A stretch of DNA of 64,000 nucleotides from Escherichia marmotae (GTDB lineage: Bacteria; Pseudomonadota; Gammaproteobacteria; Enterobacterales; Enterobacteriaceae). Where the stretch lies: NCBI RefSeq assembly GCF_002900365.1, contig NZ_CP025979.1, positions 868,001-932,000 on the forward strand. The letters run 5' to 3'. Shown one piece after another: positions 47,713 through 56,862 of the stretch; the first letter of the stretch is position 1; each line of letters begins with the position of its first letter. A program made the position numbers and the translations under genes. The notes under the pieces are model-generated. The model was not told where the DNA came from, ran no database searches, and was given only the letters and a program-made list of their open reading frames with translations.

Positions 47713-48638
47713 TAATAAACCGAGCGTCCTAATTGTTTCGTCAATTGTTCAAGTACTGCGATACCGGCAAGAGAGTTGCCCGCATCATCCAGTTCCGGGC
47801 TCCATACCGCGATAGCCATTTCATGCGGGACGATCGCAACAATACCGCCGCCAACGCCAGATTTCGCCGGAAGCCCCACTCGCCAGGCAAATTCACCCGC
47901 GTTCTGGTACATTCCGCTCGTTGCCATCAGCGCATTAATTTGCCGTGCCTGCATCGGCGTTACTACTGGCTCATCGATATGAAAAGCCTTCCCCTGATTC
48001 GCCAGAAAGACAAACGTCCGCGCCAGCTCAACACAACTCATTTTCAGTGCGCAGTAATGAAAGTAGTTTTGCAGAACGGTAGTTACATCATGATGGAAAT
48101 TACCAAACGACTTCATCAGCCAGGCGATCGCCGCATTTCTCGCAGAATGTTCAAACTCGGAACGCGCCACCACCGTATCGTAGGCAATATCAGACACGCC
48201 GCTTAAGCCGCGCACCACTTCCAGCATACGCTGCCGCGGGGCGCTTAACCGCCCTTGCAGCATATCGCAGACGACCAACGCACCGGCATTAATAAACGGA
48301 TTGCGTGGAATGCCCTGCTCCATTTCCAGTTGCACCAGGGAATTGAACGGCGATCCAGACGGATCTTTGCCGACGCGTTGCCAGATCTCCTCTTCGGAGT
48401 AATGACGCATAGCGACAACGAGACTGAGCACTTTGGAAATAGATTGAATGGAAAAACGTTCTTGCGCGTCTCCGGCCTGAAAAAGCTGCCCATCAACGGT
48501 ACAAATGGCAATCCCCAGGCGGGAGCCATCGACGGTTGCCAGTGCCGGAATATAATCTGCGACTTTACCCTGACCAATTAGCGGCCGCACTTGCCGCAAG
48601 ATGTTTTCTAAAATTACATTATCCATGGCGACAGCCAC
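47712..48638 (-). CDS. glsB: Glutaminase 2
   Basis: This is a 308-residue serine-dependent glutaminase (beta-lactamase-like fold) that hydrolyses glutamine to glutamate and ammonia. The catalytic SxxK motif is in FSIQSISKVLSLVVA (about residues 63-77). The conserved tyrosine and glycine-rich region is near PLAKSGVGGGIVAIVP (about 256-271). K-12 also has an acid-active glutaminase (YbaS/GlsA) elsewhere. The neighbour downstream is sad, on the same strand upstream of glsB. Confidence 0.96.
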   Translation of the reverse strand: MAVAMDNVILENILRQVRPLIGQGKVADYIPALATVDGSRLGIAICTVDGQLFQAGDAQERFSIQSISKVLSLVVAMRHYSEEEIWQRVGKDPSGSPFNSLVQLEMEQGIPRNPFINAGALVVCDMLQGRLSAPRQRMLEVVRGLSGVSDIAYDTVVARSEFEHSARNAAIAWLMKSFGNFHHDVTTVLQNYFHYCALKMSCVELARTFVFLANQGKAFHIDEPVVTPMQARQINALMATSGMYQNAGEFAWRVGLPAKSGVGGGIVAIVPHEMAIAVWSPELDDAGNSLAGIAVLEQLTKQLGRSVY

Positions 48639-48701
48639 ACTCTGCTCCTTGCTCGCAGGTCTGAAAAGACCTGCGAGTATAACAGAGCTAAATATGTGAC
48701 G

Positions 48702-50090
48702 TCAGATCCGGTCTTTCCACACCGTCTGGATATTACAGAACTCATGTAAACCGAAATGGGAAAGCTCACGACCAAAACCACTCTTCTTCACACCACCAAA
48801 GGCGACTCGCGCATCGCTGGCGCAAAAACCATTGATAAACACGCCACCGCATTCCAGACGTGCTGCCATCTGTCTGGCTCGTGTTTCGTCAGCGGTAAAG
48901 ATCGTCGCAGAAAGACCGAACTCGCTGTCATTAGCCAGTTTCAGCGCATGTTCCGCATTTTTTGCTATGGTGATTGCGGCAACGGGGCCAAAAAGCTCTT
49001 CACGAAACGCCGTCATTTCGGGGGTGACATTAGCCAGAACCGTTGGCGGATAGTAGTTACCTTCCCCTGCCATCTTTTCTCCGCCCAGTAACAAACGCGC
49101 CCCCTGCGCCAGTGTTTTTTCCACCTGATGATGTAGCTCATCACGCAAATCAAAACGTGCCATCGGGCCGAGATCGTTCTCTTCGTCACGTGGATCGCCC
49201 ATTTTTAACGCCGCTGCAGCCGCTACGAAACGTTCGGTAAATGCCGAAGCAATTCCCTCTTCGATGATAAAGCGTTTTGCCGCCGCACATACCTGCCCGG
49301 TATTCTGATAACGTCCGATAACCGCAGCTTTCACGGCCAGCTCCAGATCGGCATCGTTAAGCACAATAAACGGATCCGAACCACCCAGTTCCAGTACGCA
49401 TTTTTTTAGCGCTGCGCCGGCCTGTGCGCCAATAGCCGCTCCCGCACGGACACTGCCGGTCACCGTGACCGCTGCAATACGCGGGTCTTTAATCATCCGG
49501 CTGACACCATCGTTGTCAGCATTCAGCCAACCATATACGCCTTGTGGGATACCGGCATCTTGAAATACCTGGGCAATTAACTGTGCACAACCTGACACAT
49601 TCGGCGCATGTTTAAGTAAGTAACTGTTACCCGCAAGAATGATAGGAACAGCACCGCGCATGACCTGCCATAACGGGAAGTTCCACGGCATAACCGCAAG
49701 GATTGTCCCCATTGGGCGATATTCAATGACCGCTTGCTGGTTCTCAACCAGTGTAGGTTCAGCTTTCAGCATTGCCGGGCCATGCTCTGCATACCAGTCG
49801 CACAAATTCGCTGATTTCACCACTTCGGCACGCGCCTGTTTGATGGGCTTACCCATTTCACGGGTGATCATTTGCGCCATCTCTTCGCTACGCGTACGCA
49901 GAGCCTTAGCGATATCACGCAGTTTCTTCGCCCGGTAATCTATGCTCGTCTCGCGCCAGTCGCGATAGCCTGTCGCCGCAAGCTGAAGAGCGTTTTCAAT
50001 ATCGTCAGCACCAGCCCACGGCAGTGAAGAAAGTTGTTCACCATTGGCTGGATTTATCGAAATGGCATGGGTCGCCGGAGTGATGGTCAT
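48702..50090 (-). CDS. sad: Succinate semialdehyde dehydrogenase Sad (YneI)
   Basis: This is a 462-residue NAD-preferring aldehyde dehydrogenase that converts succinate semialdehyde to succinate, the last step of GABA or putrescine use. Catalytic Cys is in NTGQVCAAAKRF (about residue 262), general-base Glu in LELGGSDPF (about 228), and the NAD site VTVTGSVRAGAAIG lies at about 203-216. Same strand as glsB and yneG, 63 bp apart, so a yneI-glsB-yneG unit. Divergent from the LysR regulator yneJ, which controls it in K-12. Confidence 0.95.
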   Translation of the reverse strand: MTITPATHAISINPANGEQLSSLPWAGADDIENALQLAATGYRDWRETSIDYRAKKLRDIAKALRTRSEEMAQMITREMGKPIKQARAEVVKSANLCDWYAEHGPAMLKAEPTLVENQQAVIEYRPMGTILAVMPWNFPLWQVMRGAVPIILAGNSYLLKHAPNVSGCAQLIAQVFQDAGIPQGVYGWLNADNDGVSRMIKDPRIAAVTVTGSVRAGAAIGAQAGAALKKCVLELGGSDPFIVLNDADLELAVKAAVIGRYQNTGQVCAAAKRFIIEEGIASAFTERFVAAAAALKMGDPRDEENDLGPMARFDLRDELHHQVEKTLAQGARLLLGGEKMAGEGNYYPPTVLANVTPEMTAFREELFGPVAAITIAKNAEHALKLANDSEFGLSATIFTADETRARQMAARLECGGVFINGFCASDARVAFGGVKKSGFGRELSHFGLHEFCNIQTVWKDRI

Positions 50091-50190
50091 CGGGGTATCT
50101 CCTTCATGAGTCAGGGTAAAAAGATACGCAGATTTACTCTTACTTTAAAATGAATAATATTAAGCCACTTATTCACGAATTGAGAATACT

Positions 50191-51051
50191 ATGGATCTAA
50201 CCCAACTGGAGATGTTTAACGCCGTTGCTGAGGCAGGCAGCATTACCCAGGCTGCGGCAAAAGTGCATCGTGTACCTTCTAATCTCACGACCCGTATACG
50301 CCAACTGGAAACAGAACTCGGCGTTGAACTGTTTATTCGCGAGAATCAGCGGTTACGGCTTTCTCCCGCCGGGCATAATTTTTTACGCTATAGCCAACAA
50401 ATTCTCGCGCTGGTGGATGAGGCGCGGAACGTTGTAGCTGGCGATGAGCCGCAAGGTCTGTTTTCTCTCGGGTCGCTGGAAAGCACAGCCGCTGTGCGTA
50501 TTCCGGCAACGCTGGCTGAATTTAACCGTCGCTACCCTAAAATTCAGTTTTCACTCTCTACCAGCCCATCCGGCACCATGCTGGACGGTGTACTGGAGGG
50601 GAAACTGAATGCGGCATTTATCGATGGGCCAATCAGCCATACTGCCATCGACGGGATACCGGTTTACCGCGAGGAGTTGATGATCGTCACGCCACAAGGG
50701 CATATGCCAGTAACCCGCGCCAGTCAGGTTAATGGCTGTAACATTTATGCCTTCCGTGCCAATTGCTCGTATCGCCGCCATTTTGAGCGCTGGTTTCATG
50801 CTGACGGCGCAGCGCCGGGGACTATTCATGAGATGGAGTCATATCACGGCATGCTGGCTTGTGTTATCGCGGGTGCAGGCATTGCGCTTATCCCTCGCTC
50901 TATGCTGGAAAGTATGCCAGGGCATCATCAGGTTGAAGCCTGGCCGTTAGGTGAGCAATGGCGTTGGTTAACAACCTGGCTGGTCTGGCGTCGCGGTGCG
51001 AAAACACGTCCGCTTGAGGCATTTATTGAGCTGCTGGATGTGCCAGACTAA
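50191..51051 (+). CDS. yneJ: LysR-family regulator YneJ (PtrR)
   Basis: This 286-residue LysR-type transcription factor is divergent from sad, the usual arrangement for a LysR activator/repressor and its target. The N-terminal winged helix-turn-helix spans about residues 1-60 (FNAVAEAGSITQAAAKVHRVPS). The rest is a periplasmic-binding-protein-like effector domain (GSLESTAAVRIPATLAEFNRRYP). K-12 work ties it to control of putrescine/succinate semialdehyde genes. The C-terminus, DVPD, is slightly shorter than in K-12. Confidence 0.92.
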   Translation: MDLTQLEMFNAVAEAGSITQAAAKVHRVPSNLTTRIRQLETELGVELFIRENQRLRLSPAGHNFLRYSQQILALVDEARNVVAGDEPQGLFSLGSLESTAAVRIPATLAEFNRRYPKIQFSLSTSPSGTMLDGVLEGKLNAAFIDGPISHTAIDGIPVYREELMIVTPQGHMPVTRASQVNGCNIYAFRANCSYRRHFERWFHADGAAPGTIHEMESYHGMLACVIAGAGIALIPRSMLESMPGHHQVEAWPLGEQWRWLTTWLVWRRGAKTRPLEAFIELLDVPD

Positions 51052-51220
51052 GCATGATGAAAAAATTTTCTGCTCTGTATGTTGTACCTGCCACTCACGC
51101 AGTAGTTGGCACAACATGAAGCGGCAAAACGCGACACAGGTCACAAAGTCATTGTATTCAGATCATTAACCGTTTTAAGATCATTTCATTACCTTTTCGC
51201 AACTCACCCGATAATCTGTT

Positions 51221-52411
51221 ATGACAACGAATATTGTTTCCCGCAAAGTGGCGTGGCTACGGGTAGTTACGCTGGCAGTCGCCGCCTTTATCTTCAATAC
51301 CACTGAATTTGTTCCTGTTGGTCTGCTTTCTGACATTGCGCAAAGCTTCCATATGCAAACCGCACAAGTCGGTATCATGTTGACCATTTATGCGTGGGTA
51401 GTGGCGCTAATGTCACTGCCTTTTATGCTAATGACCAGTCAGGTCGAACGCCGCAAGTTGCTGATCTGCCTGTTTGTGGTGTTTATCGCCAGCCACATCC
51501 TGTCGTTTTTATCGTGGAGTTTTACTGTTCTGGTGATCAGCCGTATTGGCGTAGCTTTCGCTCATGCTATTTTCTGGTCGATTACGGCGTCACTGGCGAT
51601 CCGTATGGCACCCGCCGGAAAGCGAGCGCAGGCATTGAGTTTAATTGCCACCGGCACAGCACTGGCAATGGTATTAGGTTTACCTATCGGGCGCATTGTG
51701 GGGCAATATTTCGGCTGGCGAACGACATTCCTCGCGATCGGTATCGGGGCGCTTCTTACCCTTCTGTGCCTCATCAAGCTACTGCCATTACTGCCCAGCG
51801 AACATTCCGGCTCATTAAAAAGCCTTCCGCAACTGTTCCGCCGCCCGGCATTGATAAGCATTTATTTGCTGACTGTGGTGGTCGTTACCGCCCATTACAC
51901 GGCATACAGCTATATCGAACCTTTTGTGCAAAATGTTGCGGGATTCAGCGCCAACTTTGCCACGGCATTGCTGTTGATGCTCGGTGGCGCGGGCATTATT
52001 GGTAGCCTGATTTTCGGTAAGCTTGGTAACCAGTATGCATCTATTCTGGTCAGTGCTGCGATTGCGCTGTTGCTGGTGTGCCTGGCGTTACTGTTACCTT
52101 CGGCAAGTAGCGAGATACACCTCGGCGTACTGAGCATTTTCTGGGGGATCGCGATGATGATCATCGGGCTTGGGATGCAGGTTAAAGTGCTGGCGCTGGC
52201 ACCGGATGCCACCGACGTTGCGATGGCGCTATTCTCCGGGATATTTAATATTGGCATTGGTGCCGGGGCGCTGGTGGGTAATCAGGTCAGTCTGCACTGG
52301 TCGATGTCGATGATTGGTTATGTGGGCGCAGTTCCGGCACTCGCCGCATTGATATGGTCGATCATAATATTCCGCCGCTGGCCTGTGGCACTCGAAGAAC
52401 AGACACGATAA
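51221..52411 (+). CDS. sotB: Sugar efflux transporter SotB
   Basis: This is a 396-residue major facilitator superfamily exporter (YdeA) with twelve hydrophobic helices. It pumps out arabinose, IPTG and related sugars. The start MTTNIVSRKVAWLRV matches relatives. TEFVPVGLLSDIA at about 28-40 and the loop motif MTSQVERRKLL (about 70-80) are typical. It is convergent with marC, and the gap contains a BIME and a terminator. Confidence 0.95.
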   Translation: MTTNIVSRKVAWLRVVTLAVAAFIFNTTEFVPVGLLSDIAQSFHMQTAQVGIMLTIYAWVVALMSLPFMLMTSQVERRKLLICLFVVFIASHILSFLSWSFTVLVISRIGVAFAHAIFWSITASLAIRMAPAGKRAQALSLIATGTALAMVLGLPIGRIVGQYFGWRTTFLAIGIGALLTLLCLIKLLPLLPSEHSGSLKSLPQLFRRPALISIYLLTVVVVTAHYTAYSYIEPFVQNVAGFSANFATALLLMLGGAGIIGSLIFGKLGNQYASILVSAAIALLLVCLALLLPSASSEIHLGVLSIFWGIAMMIIGLGMQVKVLALAPDATDVAMALFSGIFNIGIGAGALVGNQVSLHWSMSMIGYVGAVPALAALIWSIIIFRRWPVALEEQTR

Positions 52412-52430
52412 TTGGAAGGCCCGAACGCGG

Positions 52431-52528
52431 TGCCGGATTCGGCGGGAACGCCTTATCCGGCCTACAAAACCACGCAAATTCAATACATTGCAGAGATCAG
52501 GCCTGATAAGTGTAGCGCATCAGGCAAT
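52431..52528. repeat. BIME (paired REP) between sotB and marC
   Basis: A REP unit at 52431-52465 (TGCCGGATTCGGCGGGAACG, CTTATCCGGC) and an inverted one at about 52499-52528 (GCCTGATAAGTGTAGCGCATC), with a spacer, between convergent genes. Confidence 0.85.
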
Positions 52529-52549
52529 TTTGCTTTTGTTATCAGTCTC

Positions 52550-52572
52550 AAAGGCCCATTCGGGCCTTTTTT
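52550..52572. terminator. Terminator between sotB and marC
   Basis: AAAGGCCC (52550-52557) pairs with GGGCCTTT (52562-52569) over 8 bp, with an ATTC loop and a T run on the plus strand. Convergent genes on both sides suggest it serves sotB, and partly marC. Confidence 0.85.
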
Positions 52573-53236
52573 AATGGTAAGTTTTAATAATTTCCAGGAT
52601 GCCGTTAATAATAAACTGCACACCCATACAAACCAGTAAGAACCCCATCAGGCGGGAGATCGCTTCAATTCCTCCCTTGCCCACCAGCCGCATAATGGCA
52701 CCAGAGCTACGCAGACTTCCCCATAAAATGACCGCCACCAGGAAAAAGATCAGCGGCGGCGCAACCATCAGTACCCAGTCCGCGAAAGTTGAACTCTGAC
52801 GCACAGTGGACGCCGAGCTAATGATCATCGCAATGGTTCCCGGCCCGGCGGTACTTGGCATTGCCAGCGGCACAAAAGCAATATTGGTGCTGGGTTCATC
52901 TTCCAGTTCTTCCGATTTACTTTTTGCCTCCGGAGAGTCCGTTGCCTTTTGCTGTGGAAAGAGCATACGAAAACCGATAAACGCAACGATTAGTCCGCCT
53001 GCAATCCGCAGACCGGGAATCGAAATGCCGAAGGTATCCATCACCAGTTGCCCGGCGTAATACGCCACCATCATGATGGCAAATACATACACTGAGGCCA
53101 TCAACGACTGGCGATTACGTTCGGCACTGTTCATGTTGCCCGCCAGACCGAGAAACAACGCTACGGTAGTAAGCGGGTTAGCTAACGGCAGTAACACCAC
53201 CAGCCCCAGACCAATCGCTTTAAACAAATCTAACAT
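52571..53236 (-). CDS. marC: MarC-family inner-membrane protein
   Basis: This is a 221-residue integral membrane protein (UPF0056) with six hydrophobic helices. It is divergent from marRAB. Despite its name it has no proven role in antibiotic resistance, and its function is unknown. The charged loop with KATDSPEAKSKSEELEDEPS (about 100-120) lies between helices 3 and 4. The start MLDLFKAIGLGLVVLLPL is the family start. Confidence 0.93.
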   Translation of the reverse strand: MLDLFKAIGLGLVVLLPLANPLTTVALFLGLAGNMNSAERNRQSLMASVYVFAIMMVAYYAGQLVMDTFGISIPGLRIAGGLIVAFIGFRMLFPQQKATDSPEAKSKSEELEDEPSTNIAFVPLAMPSTAGPGTIAMIISSASTVRQSSTFADWVLMVAPPLIFFLVAVILWGSLRSSGAIMRLVGKGGIEAISRLMGFLLVCMGVQFIINGILEIIKTYH

Positions 53237-53349
53237 TGGTGATTGTTATCCTGTGTCTCTTAGTTATCAGCGAAAAGTATAAAGGGTAAACAAGGAGAAA
53301 GTTTCATTCTTTAACTTTCCTTGCATTGCGCTGACCAAAACTTGAACCG

Positions 53350-53369
53350 ATTTAGCAAAACGTGGCATC
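53350..53369 (+). promoter_or_regulatory. marbox upstream of marRAB
   Basis: ATTTAGCAAAACGTGGCATC matches the binding box for MarA/SoxS/Rob in the mar promoter, ending 15 bp upstream of the -35. Confidence 0.85.
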
Positions 53370-53384
53370 TGCCAACCCATTCAT

Positions 53385-53413
53385 TTGACTTATACTTGCC
53401 TGGGCAATATTAT
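53385..53413 (+). promoter_or_regulatory. marRAB promoter
   Basis: -35 TTGACT (53385-53390) and -10 TATTAT (53408-53413), spacing 17 bp. The -10 lies inside MarR operator site I. Confidence 0.9.
53393..53413. promoter_or_regulatory. marO site I (MarR operator)
   Basis: TACTTGCCTGGGCAATATTAT, a TTGCC-GGCAA inverted repeat between and over the -35/-10 region. Identical in pattern to the characterised site I. Confidence 0.92.
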
Positions 53414-53425
53414 CCCCCGCAACTA

Positions 53426-53447
53426 ATTACTTGCCAGGGCAACTAAT
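53426..53447. promoter_or_regulatory. marO site II (MarR operator)
   Basis: TTACTTGCCAGGGCAACTAA carries the second TTGCC-GGCAA inverted repeat. It ends immediately before the marR GTG start, so it overlaps the translation initiation region. Confidence 0.92.
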
Positions 53448-53882
53448 GTGAAAAGTACCAGCGACCTGTTCAATGAAATCATCCCATTGGGTCGCTTAAT
53501 CTATATGGTTAATCAGAAGAAAGACCGTCTGCTTAACGATTATCTGTCACCGCTGGATATCACTGCGGCACAGTTTAAGGTGCTCTGCTCTATCCGCTGC
53601 GCAGCGTGCATTACACCGGTCGAGCTGAAAAAAGTGTTGTCGGTCGACCTGGGAGCACTGACCCGTATGCTGGATCGCCTGGTCTGTAAAGGTTGGGTGG
53701 AACGGTTGCCTAACCCGAATGACAAGCGCGGCGTGCTGGTAAAGCTCACCGCCAGCGGCGCGGCAATATGTGAACAATGCCATCAATTAGTTGGCCAGGA
53801 CCTGCATCAAGAATTAACAAAAAACCTGACGGCGGACGAAGTGGCAACGCTTGAGCATTTGCTTAAGAAAGTCCTGCCGTAA
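53448..53882 (+). CDS. marR: Multiple antibiotic resistance repressor MarR
   Basis: This is a 144-residue winged-helix repressor of marRAB, released by salicylate and phenolics or by copper oxidation of Cys80. GTG start at 53448. The DNA-binding region is at about residues 55-100 (TPVELKKVLSVDLGALTRMLDRLVC, and the wing NPNDKRGVLV). Cys80 (LVCKGW) is present. Compared with the K-12 protein as I recall it, differences include Tyr19 for His, Asp31 for Glu, Ser103 for Gly and His137 for Tyr. The last two are common natural variants. Nothing truncates the protein. Confidence 0.96.
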   Translation: MKSTSDLFNEIIPLGRLIYMVNQKKDRLLNDYLSPLDITAAQFKVLCSIRCAACITPVELKKVLSVDLGALTRMLDRLVCKGWVERLPNPNDKRGVLVKLTASGAAICEQCHQLVGQDLHQELTKNLTADEVATLEHLLKKVLP

Positions 53883-53902
53883 ACAAAAAAAGAGGTATGA
53901 CG

Positions 53903-54286
53903 ATGTCCAGACGCAATACTGACGCTATTACTATTCATAGCATTTTGGACTGGATCGAGGACAACCTGGAATCACCACTGTCACTGGAAAAAGTGTCAGA
54001 GCGTTCAGGTTACTCCAAATGGCACCTGCAACGGATGTTTAAAAAAGAAACTGGCCATTCATTAGGTCAATACATCCGCAGCCGTAAAATGACGGAAATC
54101 GCGCAAAAGCTGAAAGAAAGTAACGAGCCAATACTCTATCTGGCAGAACGTTATGGTTTCGAGTCCCAGCAAACCCTGACCCGCACCTTCAAAAACTATT
54201 TTGATGTTCCGCCGCATAAATATCGGATGGCGAATATACAGGGCGAATCGCGCTTTTTACATCCATTGAATCATTACAATAGTTAG
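53903..54286 (+). CDS. marA: Transcriptional activator MarA
   Basis: This is a 127-residue AraC-family activator with two helix-turn-helix motifs (SLEKVSERSGYSKWHLQRMFKKE at about 30-52; YLAERYGFESQQTLTRTFK at about 80-98). It binds marboxes as a monomer to raise efflux (acrAB-tolC) and lower porin via micF. The start MSRRNTDAIT at 53903 is chosen over ATG two codons upstream, giving the known length. It lies 20 bp after marR. Confidence 0.97.
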   Translation: MSRRNTDAITIHSILDWIEDNLESPLSLEKVSERSGYSKWHLQRMFKKETGHSLGQYIRSRKMTEIAQKLKESNEPILYLAERYGFESQQTLTRTFKNYFDVPPHKYRMANIQGESRFLHPLNHYNS

Positions 54287-54317
54287 TTAAAACGTGACAA
54301 CGTCACTTGAGGCAATC

Positions 54318-54536
54318 ATGAAACCACTTTTATCCGCAATAGCAACCGCGCTTATTCTCTTTTCCGCGCAGGGATTTGCGGAACAAACTACGCAGCCGGT
54401 CGTTACTCCCTGCGGCGATGAAGTGATTGTTCCTCCATCGCAGGAACAACCCCCTTTCGATTTAAATCACATGGGGACAGGCAGTGATAAGTCGGATGCG
54501 CTGGGCGTGCCTTATTATAATCAACACACCATGTAA
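54318..54536 (+). CDS. marB: Periplasmic MarB
   Basis: This is a 72-residue small protein with a signal peptide (MKPLLSAIATALILFSAQGFA). It is the last gene of marRAB and reduces marA expression by an unknown route. The start at 54318 gives the known length. The C-terminal motif FDLNHMGTGSDKSDALGVPYYNQ is the conserved part. Confidence 0.94.
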   Translation: MKPLLSAIATALILFSAQGFAEQTTQPVVTPCGDEVIVPPSQEQPPFDLNHMGTGSDKSDALGVPYYNQHTM

Positions 54537-54566
54537 TTAATTCTGGCCCCGGGATATCGGGGCTTA

Positions 54567-55466
54567 TTAGCCTCTCACCTTCACCGCTTTACGCCAGCGC
54601 AAACCAAACACATTGATATACAGCCCACCCATTATCAGCACCGCACCGAAAAATTGCAGACCCGTTAATCGTTCATCCAGCAATAATGCCGCACTTGCCA
54701 GACCAACTACCGGCACCAGTAACGATAACGGTGCAACACGCCAGGTTTCATAGCGACCCAGCAGCGTCCCCCAGATCCCATAACCGACAATTGTCGCCAC
54801 AAACGCCAGATACATCAGAGACAAAATGGTGATCATGTCGATAGTGACCAGGCTGTGAATCATGGTTGCAGAACCATCGAGAATGAGTGAAGCGACAAAG
54901 AACGGAATAATGGGAATTAATGCACTCCATATCACCAGCGACATCACCGCCGGACGCGATGAATGCGACATGATCTTTTTATTGAAGATGTTGCCACACG
55001 CCCAGCTAAATGCTGCCGCCAGGGTCAACATAAAGCCGAGCATCGCTACATGCTGACCGTTCAGGCTATCTTCGATTAACACCAGTACACCAAAAATCGC
55101 TAAGGCGATCCCCGCCAGTTGTTTGCCATGCAGTCGCTCACCGAAAGTAAACGCCCCAAGCACGATAGTAAAAAACGCCTGAGCCTGTAATACCAGCGAG
55201 GCCAGTCCAGCCGGCATACCGAAGTTAATGGCGCAGAAGAGAAAGGCAAACTGCGCAAAACTGATGGTTAAACCATACCCCAGCAGTAAATTCAGCGGTA
55301 CTTTCGGCCGTGCGACAAAAAAGATAGCCGGGAAAGCGACCAGCATAAAGCGCATACCGGCCAGCATCAGCGGTGGCATGTTGTGAAGTCCCACTTTGAT
55401 GACCACAAAATTAAGCCCCCACACCACCACAACCAGTAGCGCCAATAACCCATCTTTTCGCGACAT
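54567..55466 (-). CDS. eamA: Cysteine/O-acetylserine exporter EamA
   Basis: This is a 299-residue drug/metabolite transporter family exporter (YdeD) of cysteine-pathway metabolites. Ten hydrophobic helices in two EamA repeats (about residues 7-135 and 150-285). Convergent with marB and divergent from ydeE. Starts MSRKDGLLALLVVVVWGLNF. It is intact. No terminator was resolved beyond a CCCCGG/CCGGGG stem at about 54547-54563. Confidence 0.95.
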   Translation of the reverse strand: MSRKDGLLALLVVVVWGLNFVVIKVGLHNMPPLMLAGMRFMLVAFPAIFFVARPKVPLNLLLGYGLTISFAQFAFLFCAINFGMPAGLASLVLQAQAFFTIVLGAFTFGERLHGKQLAGIALAIFGVLVLIEDSLNGQHVAMLGFMLTLAAAFSWACGNIFNKKIMSHSSRPAVMSLVIWSALIPIIPFFVASLILDGSATMIHSLVTIDMITILSLMYLAFVATIVGYGIWGTLLGRYETWRVAPLSLLVPVVGLASAALLLDERLTGLQFFGAVLIMGGLYINVFGLRWRKAVKVRG

Positions 55467-55660
55467 TCTACCGCCTCTGAATTTTCATCTTTTGTAAGCA
55501 ATCAACTTAGCTGAATTTACTTTTCTTTAACAGTTGATTCGTTAGCCATCGTTTCCGACGGCATTAATGGCAAATAAGTCGCTATACTTCGGATTTTTGC
55601 CATGCTATTTCTTTACATCTCGAAAACAAAACATAACAAAATGCACCGCCGGACAGCCAA

Positions 55661-56848
55661 ATGAACTTATCCCTGAGACGCTCTACCTGCGCCCTTCTCG
55701 CCTCATCGTTGTTATTAACCATCGGACGGGGTGCCACGCTACCGTTTATGACCATTTATTTGAGTCGCCAGTACGGTCTGGGAGTCGATCTGATCGGTTA
55801 TGCGATGACAATTGCACTAACCATCGGCGTGGTTTTTAGCCTTGGATTTGGCATTCTGGCGGATAAGTTCGACAAGAAACGTTATATGTTACTGGCAATT
55901 ACCGCCTTCGCCAGCGGTTTTATCGCCATTCCCCTGGTGGACAGCGTAACGCTGGTGGTGCTGTTCTTTGCTCTCATCAACTGCGCCTATTCCGTTTTTG
56001 CTACCGTGTTGAAAGCCTGGTTTGCCGATAATCTTTCATCCACCAGCAAAACGAAGATCTTCTCGATCAACTACACCATGCTCAACATTGGCTGGACCAT
56101 CGGCCCACCGATCGGCACGCTATTGGTGATGCAAAGCATCAATCTGCCCTTTTGGCTGGCCGCCATCTGTTCCGCGTTCCCCATGCTTTTCATTCAAATT
56201 TGGGTAAAGCGCAGCGAGAAAATCATCGCCACAGAGGCGAGTAGCGTCTGGTCGCCAAAAGTTTTGTTACAGGATAAAGCTCTGCTGTGGTTCACCTGCT
56301 CTGCCTTTCTTGCTTCTTTCGTGAGCGGTGCTTTTGCCTCGTGCATTTCACAATATGTGATGGTGATTGCTGATGGCGATTTTGCCGAAAAGGTGGTCGC
56401 GGTTGTTCTTCCGGTTAATGCTGCGATGGTGGTTACGTTGCAATATTCCGTGGGTCGTCGCATTAATCCGACCAACATTCGCGCATTAATGACGGTGGGC
56501 ACCCTCTGTTTTGTCGTCGGTCTGATCGGGTTTATCTTTTCCGGCAACAGCCTGCTACTTTGGGGAATTTCAGCCGCGGTATTTACCCTCGGTGAGATCA
56601 TTTATGCCCCTGGTGAGTACATGTTGATTGACCATATTGCGCCGCCGGGGATGAAAGCCAGTTATTTTTCCGCCCAGTCATTAGGCTGGCTTGGCGCAGC
56701 GATAAATCCACTGGTGAGTGGTATCGTGCTCACTACCATGCCGCCTTCCTCGCTGTTTGTCATCTTAGCGTTGGTGATCATTGCGGCGTGGATGCTGATG
56801 TTAAAAGGTATTCGCACCAGAACGTGGGGGCAGCCGGTGCTTTGTTGA
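55661..56848 (+). CDS. ydeE: MFS dipeptide/cysteine-metabolite exporter YdeE
   Basis: This is a 395-residue major facilitator superfamily inner-membrane exporter. K-12 YdeE exports some dipeptides when overproduced. Twelve hydrophobic helices are visible, with the loop motif GILADKFDKKRYML (about 63-76). The start MNLSLRRSTCALLASSLL is at 55661. Its last codons overlap a short AraC-like remnant in another frame downstream. Confidence 0.93.
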   Translation: MNLSLRRSTCALLASSLLLTIGRGATLPFMTIYLSRQYGLGVDLIGYAMTIALTIGVVFSLGFGILADKFDKKRYMLLAITAFASGFIAIPLVDSVTLVVLFFALINCAYSVFATVLKAWFADNLSSTSKTKIFSINYTMLNIGWTIGPPIGTLLVMQSINLPFWLAAICSAFPMLFIQIWVKRSEKIIATEASSVWSPKVLLQDKALLWFTCSAFLASFVSGAFASCISQYVMVIADGDFAEKVVAVVLPVNAAMVVTLQYSVGRRINPTNIRALMTVGTLCFVVGLIGFIFSGNSLLLWGISAAVFTLGEIIYAPGEYMLIDHIAPPGMKASYFSAQSLGWLGAAINPLVSGIVLTTMPPSSLFVILALVIIAAWMLMLKGIRTRTWGQPVLC

Positions 56849-56862
56849 CGGACGAGCCGTGC

